Shown: positions 34,521 to 46,116 of the stretch, piece after piece | Position numbering within the stretch: position 1 is the first letter of the stretch | Layout: the number at the start of each line of letters is the position of its first letter | NCBI GenBank assembly: GCA_025917655.1 | Contig: CP084620.1 | Span: 2,914,001 to 2,978,000 of the forward strand | Reading direction: 5' to 3' | DNA: 64,000 bases | From: Chlorella sorokiniana | Taxonomy: Eukaryota > Chlorophyta > Trebouxiophyceae > Chlorellales > Chlorellaceae | Notes under the pieces: model-generated | What the model saw: only the letters and a program-made list of their open reading frames with translations | Databases searched by the model: none | Told to the model about the DNA's origin: nothing | Program-made: the position numbers and the translations under genes

Positions 34521-34760
34521 GGTAGTTACACAAAGATGAATGAAACAACAAGCAGTGTCTCCTGTGGTGGGAAGGGGGGGGGGCGCGCGTCAAAACCATG
34601 AACGCACCAAGTGCTTTGTGGGTAGTCCCCCATGCATAGTGCACAGAACCCACACAAACAACACAAGAAACGTGACCACTAACGCATACAGCTGGAAGGC
34701 AAGCCTGCGCCTTGCTCACCAGTCAAGGAGAAAAGTTCTGTTGCATGTGCAACACTTGAC

Positions 34761-34781
34761 GCTAGCTAGCTAGCTAGCTAG
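34761..34781 (+). repeat. (GCTA)n microsatellite
   Basis: Five consecutive GCTA units plus one base, within the gene-free island. The unit plus its neighbours makes the run self-complementary. Confidence 0.9.
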
Positions 34782-36558
34782 GAGCGCTCCGTTGCTAAGT
34801 GCTACCACGGCTATAGGGCGTGTGAGGCCCCTCATGGCTCTCGTACACGCCCAGTGGGTGCCTGGAAAGCAGTCACACCCCAAGTTGTGATTTTTGACGC
34901 TGGCTAGGAGCATCAGAAGGGTGCAAGTGATGCTGCGCAGCAACCGCTGGCGGCAGCAGCGGCAGTTGGCGGCCACCAGTAACTAGCCGCGCAGCCCCCA
35001 AAACACACACCTTCTATCAGCGCATCGTGATGGGCGCTATTATCGAATGCCGCTGCGCGATAGAGGCCGCGTAAAGGGTCGCCCGGTTTGCGAGACGGCC
35101 GCACGCCTGCTCCTAGAGGCTGAAGAAAGCTCAAAAGAGCTTATTAGAGCATATACGTCAGAAAAGTAAGCGATATAGACAGCGCCGGGGCACCAAAAGG
35201 GCAACGAGTTTGAGCCGACAGCCAGCAGTACTTGTCCTGCCACCGAAAATGGGCCGCAAAACGGGAGGCCCACTGCGCCTGTTCGGATTGAAAACAAGCC
35301 AACCGATCCAGGACAATGCATTTAGCGGAGTTGGCGCGTTGGCAAGGTGGAGAGTGGAGAGTGGCGAGTGACGAGTGCACTCTACCACTTTATGGCGGCC
35401 CGTAACCCATTTGCGCGGACCCTATTACCGCCTTTTAGGGCAGCCTGTCTTTGACAGCCAGGAGGCCTAAGAATACCTCCTTCATCACTAAGAGGGGTTA
35501 CTGGCCCTCATAAAGACCAGAAACCGTCGTTTTCAGTAAAGGTGGTAAAGGAGCAGGAAGTGGGTACAAATGCTGGTCAAAGCCACCCATATCTACTAGT
35601 GTCAGAATGTTAACTCAATGCAGTGAGGGCAAACCTCACCATGCGTATAGTTGCCATTGTTGCCATAGTCTTGCTGTCCTTTTAACTGGAAGGGGTAACA
35701 GGGGCAAAGCATAAATGGGATCCACAACGGCAGCAGGCTGACGAGTGGTGATGGCCTGCGGGGCGGCGTGCAAAGGCCCCGACCGCCGCGGCGCCGGTGT
35801 GCAGGGTTGGGCCAGAGCCAGCATCCCAGGGCATGCTTCGCATCCATGTATAGGCCAAATTGCACGCTGCATGGCACATCAATGCAGCACAGGGCCCCGA
35901 GAGGGCAGCCTTTGCGAGCTGCAAGGCATCGGCAGACATCATCCCCGCTGCAGCCCCCGGGGCGTGCGTGGGCAGGTGCGCAGTCCTTGCCTACCTTCGT
36001 GAGGCCTTGCTAACAAATCTCGATGTCCACACGCCGGTGAGGGGTTTACAAACCGAGAAATAAGGCCTACACGGTGCCCGCGCGAGGGCACATCGACTCA
36101 AGCACCGTACCGTGGGTGTTTTTGGCCGGGAACAGCCGCGAATTCGCACATACAGCACATGAGATGGACTTAAGATTGGCCGGTCGGCGAATAAGGGCCT
36201 GTAGACGGAGCAATTCTATCAGGGTTCACGGAGTGTGCACGCAAAGAGCTGCAGGGGCTTCATATGAATGTCAATCAGTCTCAAATCAACGATATGGCAG
36301 GCACACAGCCGTCATATGTGACAGCCCAAGGGGGCCGGTTGGCGGCAACACTGGGGTTGGCACCGCGATGTTGGGAGTACTCTGTTAGCTACATATCACA
36401 TCTGCATGCGCACAGTTCAGAAGAAGGGCATCATAGACATTGGAACCTCGCTTCTATCAATTGGCCAGCCACCTAGCGAAGAGGGCATGTTGCTGCCTCG
36501 CATCAAGGTGCTGCCGATGCCCGCCAGCGCAACGCCGCCGTTGCACAGCAGCCACCGC

Positions 36559-39500
36559 TCACGCGCCGCTGTGCGCCACGGGCTCGGTGACCCAGCGGCC
36601 GCCGCGGTAGCGCGTCACAAACTGCTCTGGGATGGCGCTTTCCACGGGGTCGGCGTTGTCTGCGGCGCAGGGGTGCGGCGGCGGGGCATCAAGGCACCGA
36701 GTCAAAGCTGGTTGCTCGTGCTGGAAGCGCAGCACAAGCTCGGCATACTGCAGCGCGAGGCTGTGGTGGGCCGTGGCCTCCTGGACTGCCTCTTCAGCCC
36801 AGCCAGCCTCTCAGCTGCCTGCCTGCCTGGCAGCCTTACCCCCCTTTAACCCTTCCCCTCCCACACACCCTAACGTGTAAACAGCTCAAAACCTGCAGCC
36901 AGCACACCCCCTGTGCGCTCACCGCTGTCCCCCGGCGTCACTACGTTGACAGCGGAGCTCTTGGCGGTGGTGATGTCGGTGGCCTCCAGGGCGCCGCGCG
37001 GCAGGTAGAGCTGCAGGGGCGGGTGGGTGGGTGTTGGCGGGGGGGGTATATGAGGGTGGCGGGAGGGCAGGGGCAGGAATTCGGTGGCGGCGGGGCAGGG
37101 CAGGGAGCAAGGGAGGCTGGGGTTTTGCGTTACATAAGGGGAGCTGAATCTACAGGCGAGGGTGTTCGGTCGGCTGACAGCGAGGCTGTGGCAGGCCCCA
37201 CAGGCTCCATCCTCCAGCTCACATTTCCCTCCCGCAGGAAGCTGGATTAGGCAACTATTCCGTCCGCCCCCACCATCCCCCCTCCAGTCCGCCCACCTGG
37301 CAGCCGTCGCACTTGTCCACCGCCACCGTGGGCACCGCCCCCGTGCACTGCACCTCCACGCTGCTGCTGTTGACCAGCTCCACGGTGGCCACCACTGCAG
37401 TGTGTGTGTGTGGGGGGGGGGGGGGATATTGTGTTTGTGTGTGCGGTGGCAGGGGCATAGCGTGGTGGTGTGGGCGTGGGCGTTGTTTGATGGGAGGAGG
37501 ATACACAGGGCAGGGATGTTGTATTTGTGTGTGCGGGAGTGGGGGCACGGTGTGGTGGTGTGGGTATGTGTGTGCTTTGTCTGATGGGAGGGCAGGAGGA
37601 TACGTTCGTCGCGCATCGGCAACAGCTGAGCAGGCTGGACGGCGGCACAGGCACTGCACAGAGTGCCAACAGGCCGGCCCATGCGCACAACGCAGCCCCC
37701 CACCTGACTCGAACAGCAGCCCGGTGCGGGTGCACTTGTCGAGCGTGATGGCGTTCACCTTGCCGCGCACCTGTGTGTGTGGGATGTGGGTGGGGGTGTG
37801 GGGGTGGGATTGAGTGCAGCGAGGCAGTGCACGGTTGGGGGGACGCAACCGGCAGGCCACACCAGGGAGGTAAAGTACCCTGCGATTCGTCCCAGCAGGC
37901 TGCCCAGCATGAAGCGGCCTGCCAGCCAGCGACCGGCGGCGCGCACGCTGGCAGCCCCGCCGGGGGCTGCCCTCAAGCGCCGGCCACGGCGCCCGGCAGG
38001 CCCACAGCCGCGTCAGCTTGGAGGCACCGACAGGCTGGGCCCTCACGAGCAAAGAACCAGCTATTCTTTGCATTGCATGTCAAAGCTGTACCTGCACTGT
38101 GGAGTTCCGGCAGTTGTAGATGTACACGGCCTGCTTGGGCTCCGTCTGGTCAATCACAACCTCTCGGTTGCCAACCTGCGGTACAGGAGCGGTACGCAGC
38201 AAAAGGCGTGAAACCCCTCACTTCATCACACACACAAAGGAAGAACGGCGAGCGCGAAGGAGGGAGGGGCTGGGAGGGTTTGCGGGGTGCCTGGGGCAGG
38301 CTGTCCCGCTGCCTTGTACCCTGGGCCCAGGCCGAGACGCCCAATCAGGTGGGTGCGGTGCATGGCGAGCACGGCATGGAAGCTGCGGCCCTTGCAGCCA
38401 TTCTGCTGTCCATCCCCAGAACACAGACCACTTAACATAAATACACACACCTGGTTCTCCACCACCCACTTGCGCCCCTGCTCGCACTCCACCCGCGGCG
38501 GGCCGGCAGTGGCTGCCGCCGCTGCCGCCGCCGCTCGAGGCCGCGGCGCCTCGGCCGCGGCGCCAGCTGGCACCGCGCCGCTGCGCTCGGCCCGGTTCTT
38601 GGTCTTCATGTCGTCTGCAGCAGCAGCAGAGGCGGCGGATGGCGGCGTTGGGAGCAGCGAAGGGCAGGGCGCCGGTGTGCGTCTTGGGAGCGCTGGCTGG
38701 CAGCGTGTCGAGCCTGCGCCTGCTGCAGATTCGGTGTGCTGCGGCATTCATTTACTGCCGGACAGCAATGACACCCACCCAATGGACCCGACAATCAAAC
38801 AGCCACCCCCAACACACCTGTGACTTTCTTCAGCCCAGAGGTGACTCCCTCCCCTTTGTTGAGGTCGGCAAACAGCGCCGCCATTGGGTTGCCCCCGCAG
38901 CCGGCTTGGCAGCCCCCGCAGCCGCGCCTGCCCCAGCCGCCAGCTTCCGCTCGATGATGCTTCCAGCGGGCGGCGGCGGCGGTGGCGGCGGCGGCGGCCC
39001 CTGCAGCCGGTCTGGCAGGCGCCGCAGGGGCGGGCGCCGCACCGCCAGCGGGGGCAGGCGACGCTCCCGGCTGGAACTGGGAGGCAGGTATGCCGTCGGC
39101 TGTCCACTGCGGTCCCGCAGGAAAGTGGCGAGCACAGAAGGCCTGCAGGGGACAGGGCTCAGGCCAGCCGCGTGTGACGGCTGCGGCGGCAGGGACTGTG
39201 AGGCCCGCCCGAGGCGCGCACACACATTTGCACCACACACATGGCCGTGACACATCTTGGTACCGGAACTTTCACCCCTCCCCCTTCCGCATCCTCCCTT
39301 CCAACACACCAGCTCCCCCACCTTGAGCCCCTGCAGCAGCTCCTTCAGCGCCGCCACCCAGGCAGCATGCCCCGGGTCCTTGGCCCGCCACTCCACCAGC
39401 ACCTGGCAGCAAGCAGGGCGTGGCGCGGGAGCAGCTGGCGGGTGAGAGTGAGTGGGGACGGGAGGAAACGGTGGCTCTAGAGAAGCCAGCACCTTTGGCG

Positions 39501-40832
39501 CAGCCCACACCATGCACCAGTTTCCTGCCAGAGCAACCGCCCAAGACATGCAAGCAAACAAACGAAACCTGCCTTGTTTGCGTAGAAGTCAGCAGCGGAC
39601 AGGGCGTCCTCAACGTGCTGCGGCGGCAGGCGCATGCCTGTGGGGCGGGAAAGGGTGTTTGTGTGTGGGTGTGTGTGAAAGTGACAGTGTGGGTGGGTGA
39701 ATGCTTGCGCTACGCAGGGGGAGGAGGGGACGTCCAGCAGGATGACTGCCCATGCTGGACCACCCCCAGGCCAGCATCAAGCGCACGACGGCCGGCAGGC
39801 AAGGCCCAGGCGGCCTGCGGTCGTGCACAGCGCGCGCAGCGGGCGCAGCGCGAGGCGCACCGCAGCTGGGGCCGCTGTACACCACCCAGCTCAGCGCCTG
39901 GATCGCCTCTGACACCAGCTTGAAGTGGTTCTGGTGGGGGCTGCAGCCAACAGCGGCAAACAATTAAGGCCTCAGCAGGTTCTGCAGCATGCTTGGTACA
40001 GTGGGCTTGCGGCCAGCATCAGCACCGGCCCATTAAACCCGGCAGCAAGCAGCAAGCAGCACGCTGCAGTGGCTGCGATGCCTGCAGGCGGCTGGCGCCG
40101 CCCCACCTGCGCGGCCCCGCCGCCATGTCCCCCGCCGCCACCATGCGCTCCCCACCGGCTGCACCAACTGCTGCAGCTCGCCGTCGCTGGGTTTCTGCGG
40201 CGGCGGCGGTGCGCAGGGCGGGCAGCTGGCGTACGGCTGAGCAGGTGTGTCATGTGAGCAGCTGCCCGATACAAGCTCACAAACTTGCAGTGCAGAGGTC
40301 AACCAGTCTTAATGGATCTGGAGGCAGCTGAGAGCTTCCAAATGAGAGGCGGTTGGGCTGCCGGCGCACCTGGCACACGCCGATTGCCTCCACCACCGCC
40401 GCCTCCCGCTGGAACCCCTCGGCCAGGATCCTGGTGGCCGCCAGCACCTGCCCCCACCGCCTCTGCCGCATCCAGCAGCTTGGCAAGCTGCGTGCCGAGC
40501 AGCTGGCGGTAATCGGACAGCGCGCTGGATGCGTCAGGTTTGGTTGTGGCAGGCAGCGCGGCGACGGGGCGGCGGCAGCGGGGGGCGGCGGCTGGCGCCG
40601 TCCTGCGGGCGGTGAAGGAGCTTGTCCCCGTGGGCACTATGGTCGCCAGGCGTGCCTACATCATGCATGGCGTTGGCGAGGTGAACAGAAACAAACAAAG
40701 GAGCGGCGATGGAGGGCGTCAAGTGATCCGCTGTTCCTGTTCTGCACTCGGTAGGGTTTTGAGTGTACCAACCTCAGTTTCCTCCAACCGGGAGGTGATG
40801 GCCTCCAGCCGCGACACCGCGGCCTCCAGCAT
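36559..40832 (-). CDS. CAP: Cyclase-associated protein (CAP/Srv2), actin-binding
   Basis: CAP recycles actin monomers with cofilin and profilin in the cytoplasm. Thirteen exons: 40832-40773, 40602-40370, 40194-40107, 39940-39861, 39637-39573, 39402-39322, 39142-38818, 38614-38452, 38175-38092, 37770-37704, 37394-37297, 37010-36923 and 36659-36559. The start MLEAAVSRLEAITSRLEETE is the N-terminal oligomerisation helix. The helical-folded domain has ALSDYRQLLGTQLAKLLDAA and QALSWVVYSGPSCG. An Ala/Pro linker is followed by FADLNKGEGVTSGLKKVTDD, the WH2-like part. The C-terminal CARP beta-helix reads CEQGRKWVVENQ, YIYNCRNSTVQ, LDKCTRTGL and VDKCDGCQLYLP, ending VTEPVAHSGA. The intron after 39573 has a GC donor. 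Frame breaks lie in the second exon (about 40580 and 40460) and in the Ala-rich linker. Confidence 0.93.
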
Positions 40833-41670
40833 AGTGCCCCGCTTCTCGACCGCCGCGGCACAGGGCTGTAAACGCTGTTGCCGATGGCTGCACTTGCACA
40901 GAGAACGTGATGCGGGGCGACCGACGTCAGAGGCAGCGAAAGATGCGCAGGGCATAGCAGAACAAACTCAGCTGTCGCCGCCAGCCCTGCCACTGTGCAG
41001 CTGGGCTGTGGGAGGTGGCTAGCGATGCCCGATTGCTTGATGTAGCACGGGGCGACACAGAGAAAGGCAGAAAGCCCGACACTGCAGTGCACTGTGCCAT
41101 GCAGACTGGAAAGGCAAAGTGGCGGCACCGACAGTCGGCGCGTTTGCCTCTGCTTCAAGCTTCAGCGCGCTTCTGGTCTGCTGCAGGACCATCCCAATGC
41201 TTTGCCCATGCCACCAGCCAGTTCTCATTTGAAATGCGTTTGCAAACACATGTGATGCATGTGAACCCTAGCTCCATCTGGTGTCAGCGCACACGCGACC
41301 CCCACAGCTGCCAGGCCAGCAGACGTCAGTCCAGCAAGCGTAGCATGCTCAAGACCAGATGCGGTGGCAGAAAGTGGCAATGGATACACGCATTGCAAGC
41401 ATGTGTATGGCATGGTTGCCTGCTATGTGGTCGGTCGGTCGCTCCCGCCCCCTTGTCAACAAACCGAGCATGTTGAACCCCACTGCTGCTTTGTCAACCC
41501 CGATGCCCGTGCAGTCAAGCAATGAGCAAGCCAGGCTGGTGCCGAAGCAGCTGCTCTGGTTGTACCACGTTCAGCAAGAGGCCGCCGTGGCCCTTGCACA
41601 GGCCACTATAGCACAGCAGGGCCTCCAATAGGCCTGCGCGACGGTGAGCGGTAAGACACCACACGCTGCT
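40833..41670. other. Intergenic, CAP promoter side
   Basis: No gene is recognised. It should contain the CAP promoter (transcribed leftwards). The right part may be decayed sequence belonging to the broken MYND copy that follows: a reading frame ending near 41631 (QARLVPKQLLWLYHVQQEAA) has no recognised match. Confidence 0.35.
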
Positions 41671-41863
41671 GCTCCTGCCTGCGCTGTGCCAATGTGGCAG
41701 CCAAGTACGCAAGAAGGGCAGCGGCTCCTGCGTGGTGCGGTACTGCAGCGATGAATGCCAGTTGGCCGACTGGCGGGAGGGCGGGCACCGGCGAGTGTGC
41801 AGGAAGCTGGCAGGCACAGCCCCGGGCCGGCCAGCTGACGCAAGCGAGGTATCGTGGCTTTGA
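41671..41863 (+). pseudogene. Truncated MYND-finger copy
   Basis: A fragment closely resembling the finger at the end of the next gene: CANVAAK and YCSDECQLADWREGGHRRVC, followed by RKLAGTAP and a stop. Compared with the intact finger (KKCSGCRAVWYCGEACQ) one cysteine pair is disrupted (KKGSGSCVVRYC), and the beginning falls in another frame. None of the upstream domain is found. It looks like a decayed tandem copy of the C-terminal exon of the 42111-45515 gene. Confidence 0.6.
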
Positions 41864-42110
41864 GTTGGTTCCTTCTTTCCCTTTCTCGTGTATATAAAGT
41901 TGCAATGATGATGAGTAGGCTCCTTTAGGCCCTGCATACGTGCACCTGTCAGACTTGTAGCGCAGAACAGGCCTGAAAGCTAAGCGGGTGCTGAACTCGC
42001 GCCGCTGCCGTTGGGCCGCCGCGCTCGGCGCGCCCTGTCAAGATGTGGCGCGCCACTGGCATGCACGGAAGGATCGCACCCGACCGCCTATCACAAACGC
42101 CGGCTTCAGG

Positions 42111-45100
42111 ATGCAAACCACAGCGTTGCAGCTCTTACGCCGACTGATAGAGGGCTTGCGAGCTCCCGCCAGCAGCTCGCGAGCCACCTTAGACTTGGTA
42201 ACTCTGTCCCAAGAGTTCAAAGAGGCAAGTCGCGCGCTGAAGAAGAACTTCCCGGAGAGCGCACGAGCCACCCTGTTACGGTGGGCGGCATACCGGCCGT
42301 GGTGGCAGCCGGCACTGCTGTTGCTCGTGCTTGCTTGCAGCAGGCCTCAGATGCATCCCCGTTTGTTTGTGCAGTGCAACCTTGGAGTGTGCGGAGGCAC
42401 TTTCTGGGCTTGACACAGCCCTGCAGCAGAGCTGGCTGTCACTGGATGGCGATGCAATCGTTAGCGTCACCGGCCAGAATCAGATGGTTGCGGCACTGAA
42501 CACGATCACAGGCTGCCTGCTATTCGCCAGGCATCTTCAGCTGTCGCGCAACGATGCCTTCCGCGTTGCCAAAGGCTTCCTTCAGCTTGCGTTTGGTTCG
42601 GGGCAGGCGGCGCTGGCAGCCGCGGCGGAGGCGGCGCGGGCAGCGGCACCCAACCGACACTTGGAGGCACACGTCAGCATGCTGCTGACATCCAGCACTT
42701 GGGTGGTGTTCACCGCAGGGCGGCTGCTGCCCGCCAGGCAGCACCCGAGTGCGCAGGGCGAACAGCCGGAGTCCTCTTGCTACTCCATGGCGGCGCGGGC
42801 TGAGAGCTGGTTGCCGTGGCTGGCAACTGTCGCCGACGCCATGCTCCTGTGCTACACGCCGCCAGGCAAGACTGGTGCAGGCTGCTGGGCGCTGCACGAG
42901 GGGCTTCGCAGTATGCCTCGCGCTGGCTCGGCCTGTTGCTGTCGGCTGATGTGGCTGCGTTTGCTCCCTTGGGTGTGCTGCAGGAGAGTGTCCCTTGCTT
43001 GAAGCGGATTATGTGAGCTTGAGCTTCCCCGTTGTAGTGAACAACCTTCTGGGCCAGGATGGGGGCCGTGCTGGCCGTGTAGCAACTGCTGCAGCACCAG
43101 CAGAAGTCGCGGACGTAGCTCGTGCGCTGCTGCTCGTGTGTCTTCCCACCCAGGTGGCGGCCACAGCTGATGCGCAGCAGGCCAACGCACCGCTGCTGCA
43201 AAGCGGAGAAGATTTTTCGCCCGTCTGTGTGAGATTGGGAATGATGATGAAGGTCTTGAGCGTGCCCATTGTGGCGCAGCAGGCAGTGGCCTGTATGCGG
43301 CAGCCTGGCGTCGCCGAGGCCGCGCTGGCCGCTGCCGCCAGCCTGGCACATCGGGCGGTGGGAGCGGCGGAGGGATGCGGACAGGACAGGCCGCTAGATG
43401 AGGCAGCCCTTGCGATGAACCTACTATGGGCGCTGTGCAGTATGCACACCTTTCCCCACCTGTATGGCGTTGCGCCTGGCCGGCATGAATTGCAGCTCCA
43501 GGCCTGCACCAGCGCGACATGGGAGTTGCTGGCGGCGCTGCCGCTGCTGGCACGGTTTTTCAACGACCGCTGTGCCACAGACCGCTGCCTTGCGGCAAAT
43601 GCGATGTTGGGCCTGGCTGCAGCCATGCCCTTTGCGGGTGGCCAGCTTTGCCAGCTGCGAGCAGGTGGCAACGTGGATGGCGGCGGCAGAGGCCGTGCTG
43701 AGCCTGCTGCCGCTGATGGAGGCGGGGCAGGCGGTGGAGGGGCAGCAGGAAACAGAGCAGCAGCCAGGGCAGCAGCAAGGGCAGCAGCCAGAGCAGCAGG
43801 CAGGACGTCAGTCGCAGCAGCCAGAGCAGCAGCTCGGGCAGGGGCCGGTCGGCGCAGGCGCTGACTTGGAGCAGACCGCGTCCACCTTGTTGAGCTACAT
43901 GCTTAGCTTCATGTGGGCTGAGACTTCCAAGGCGGTCTACAACTGGGCAGGCAGCGAAGCTGTGCAGCGCGGTGGCGACGAGCAGCGCGAGGCTCTGGCC
44001 GCCCTGGCGCGGCAGCTGTGGGGGCTGCACAGCGCCTGCTGCCGCGCAGTGCATTGGCTGCTGCGAGAGCCGGAGGGTCAGCGGGGCCTGAGCGCCGGCT
44101 ACCTGCTGCAACATGCAACCAATCTTCTGACCGCTGCTCTGAACGCGCAACAAGCGGCAGGAGGGTTGCAAGGGGCTGCCACCGGCGGCCAGAGGTGCGG
44201 CTGCCGGCTCGCTGTGCTTCCATTGTGCCGCAAGATGGCCGCACTGCCACTCTTGCAAAGCTTTCAGCCCGAAAACCCTGCGCCGGGGCACACACCGTCT
44301 CTCTCCCATCCTGCCTGCCTGCAGCCGTGTCACATCTGGCACCCTGCTGGCCGCGCATGCGTGCGCCGTCACCGCGCTGCTTGCCAGCCGGCGTGGACGC
44401 CCTCTTCGTGCAGCTCCCTTGGCGATCTCCTCGTCTTCAGCCGCATACCATATGCCGGCCAGTCAGTTCCAAGCGACAGCAGGCTCTAGCGCCTGTACTT
44501 GGAGGCTGTGCTAGGCCTGGTGAGGGCCGGCTGTGCGAGTGCCTGGTGCCTCCATGGAAAGGGCCGGCAGGCAGGGGGCATGCCCTTGGCAAGCTGCGTT
44601 GCGCGGCTGCTCCCTTCAGCTCCCTTTGTTCGCTGTGTGTTGCGACAGGCCTTGCCACTGCTGCAGGAGGACAGGGCTGCTTGCAGGGAGAAGCTGATAG
44701 AGCTGATCCATCTTACCAGCTGTCGGCCGGAGGCGGCGCTGCCCTCGCTTGCGGTGGCCTGCTGGAGGCCCTGCTGCAGGCGGGTGGTCCGGTGAGCGTC
44801 GCGGGCCACTGGCACATAGTTCAAGCGCTGCTCTCGCAACTTTGGCACACAGCTACTGAGGCACCAGGCTGCCGGTTTGCTCAACTGAGCTTGGGTCGAC
44901 TCTCCCCAAGCGCATCGATTTGCACCGGCCCGCCTGGACTCGGCCCCAGCGCCTGAACCGATGCATGCCGCCTCGCTGTGCCTGCATGGCATGCAGGCTC
45001 CGGAGCTGTTGGCGGAGTTCAAGAGATGCATAGACGTACTGCTGATTGCCATCAGGGAGCCCTACCGTGCGCTGATTGAGATGGGTGATTGCGCCAGCCC

Positions 45101-45515
45101 AGCTGCTGATGTGACCCGGCTGAAGCAGCAGCTGGACGCAGCTGCTGAAGAGCTTCAGACCAAACTGGAGGAAGGACCAGCCAGCATAGAAGAGGCAGCT
45201 CAGGAGCTGGCGCCGCAGCTGCGACGCCTTGCAGAGCTTGCAACGCAGGCCTGGGTGCTGACGGGCCGAGCTGCGGAGAGTCAGCTGGCACGGGCCCGGC
45301 TGGCCGCTGCACGCAGCTGCGCCTACCTGGGCTGCGCCAACGTGGCAGCGGAGGGAGGCCCGGCCGCGGGGCAGGGCCGCGGCAGCAAGAAGTGCAGCGG
45401 CTGCCGCGCAGTGTGGTACTGCGGGGAGGCCTGCCAGCTGGCCGACTGGCGGGAGGGCGGGCACCGACGCATGTGTAGGAAGCTGGCAGGTTCGGCCCCC
45501 AGTCAGGCCAGCTAA
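42111..45515 (+). CDS. Large helical protein with C-terminal MYND zinc finger
   Basis: Begins MQTTALQLLRRLIEGLRAP (the same frame is open to 41988, so an earlier start is possible). The first exon ends at 42280 and the second starts at 42375, rebuilding LLRATLECAEALSGLDTALQ. The body is alpha-helical and Ala/Leu-rich, with a Gln-rich stretch near 43740-43850 (QQPGQQQGQQPEQQ). The last exon has ELLAEFKRCIDVLLIAIREP, a coiled helix, and a MYND finger: CAYLGCANV, KKCSGCRAVWYCGEACQ, ADWREGGHRRMC, giving all the Cys/His ligands, then a stop at 45513-45515. MYND fingers bind proline-rich partners. Proteins of this plan are, to my knowledge, common and expanded in Chlorella-type genomes; their role is unknown. 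The inner exons (42900-44900) contain frame breaks and their edges are uncertain. Confidence 0.75.
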
Positions 45516-46116
45516 TGAACCCTGCTCCCGCCTTTGGCACGATTCAATGCAGCAACCTACAAGCCAGTGGCATTCTTTTGCAGTTGCACTTCCCCCGCCA
45601 TGGCCCATCTTTCCAATTTTCCCGGCTTGAATGAAGCCATCGTTGCGAGAAATGCAGCACCAGTGCCGTTTGGCATCCTCATTGACACCTATAAATGCTG
45701 TCCTTCCTGGATTCATCTCCGAATGACAGCCAATTGCAGTATCACAGATGCTGTCACAGATGCTGGGCCGAAGACGGGGCAGGGGCGTGCACTGCGAGAT
45801 ATGTCCTGTTGTGCGTCGAACTCCCGTCACCGCTCGACAATAGTGTTGCGCGAACATCCTGATCGCTTCAAGGCAGCCGTTGTTGAGTTGTGCGCAGAAA
45901 ATGGACGGATTTGGGTGCAACATGAAACCCAAATGGCCCTTCCCCCGACGTGCGACATGGCCCGCCCAGTTTCGCCCGCTGGAACCGCCCCGCTGCATCG
46001 TCGCATGCATTGCGCATCACCATCGGGCGCCTGACGTGCCACATTACTTCTGTCGCTTCATCTCAAGCCGATCGACGCACCCGGTGGCGCTCATCACCGG
46101 GACAGGAGACGCGGCT
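45516..46116. other. Intergenic spacer between MYND and binding-protein genes
   Basis: Both neighbours are on the plus strand, so this holds the 3' flank of one and the promoter of the other. No gene or clear signal is seen. A CTATAAATG at about 45689 is TATA-like but lies over 400 bases from the next start. Confidence 0.35.

Larger units (their letters stand above)
34112..36558. other. 2.4-kb gene-free island of lower GC
   Basis: No exon chain or recognisable domain is found on either strand. Composition changes sharply: about 34150-34520 is AT-rich and the rest is near even, against GC-rich neighbours. The open frames are short and look accidental. It lies between the 5' end of the HNH-like gene and the 3' end of CAP. 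Possible content is an old insertion, a regulatory or replication region, or a non-coding transcript. Confidence 0.5.

Noticed and set aside
44853-46010. 385-codon minus-strand open frame
   Set aside because: It is the shadow of the MYND gene's last exon and its flank; composition and lack of any domain argue against coding.
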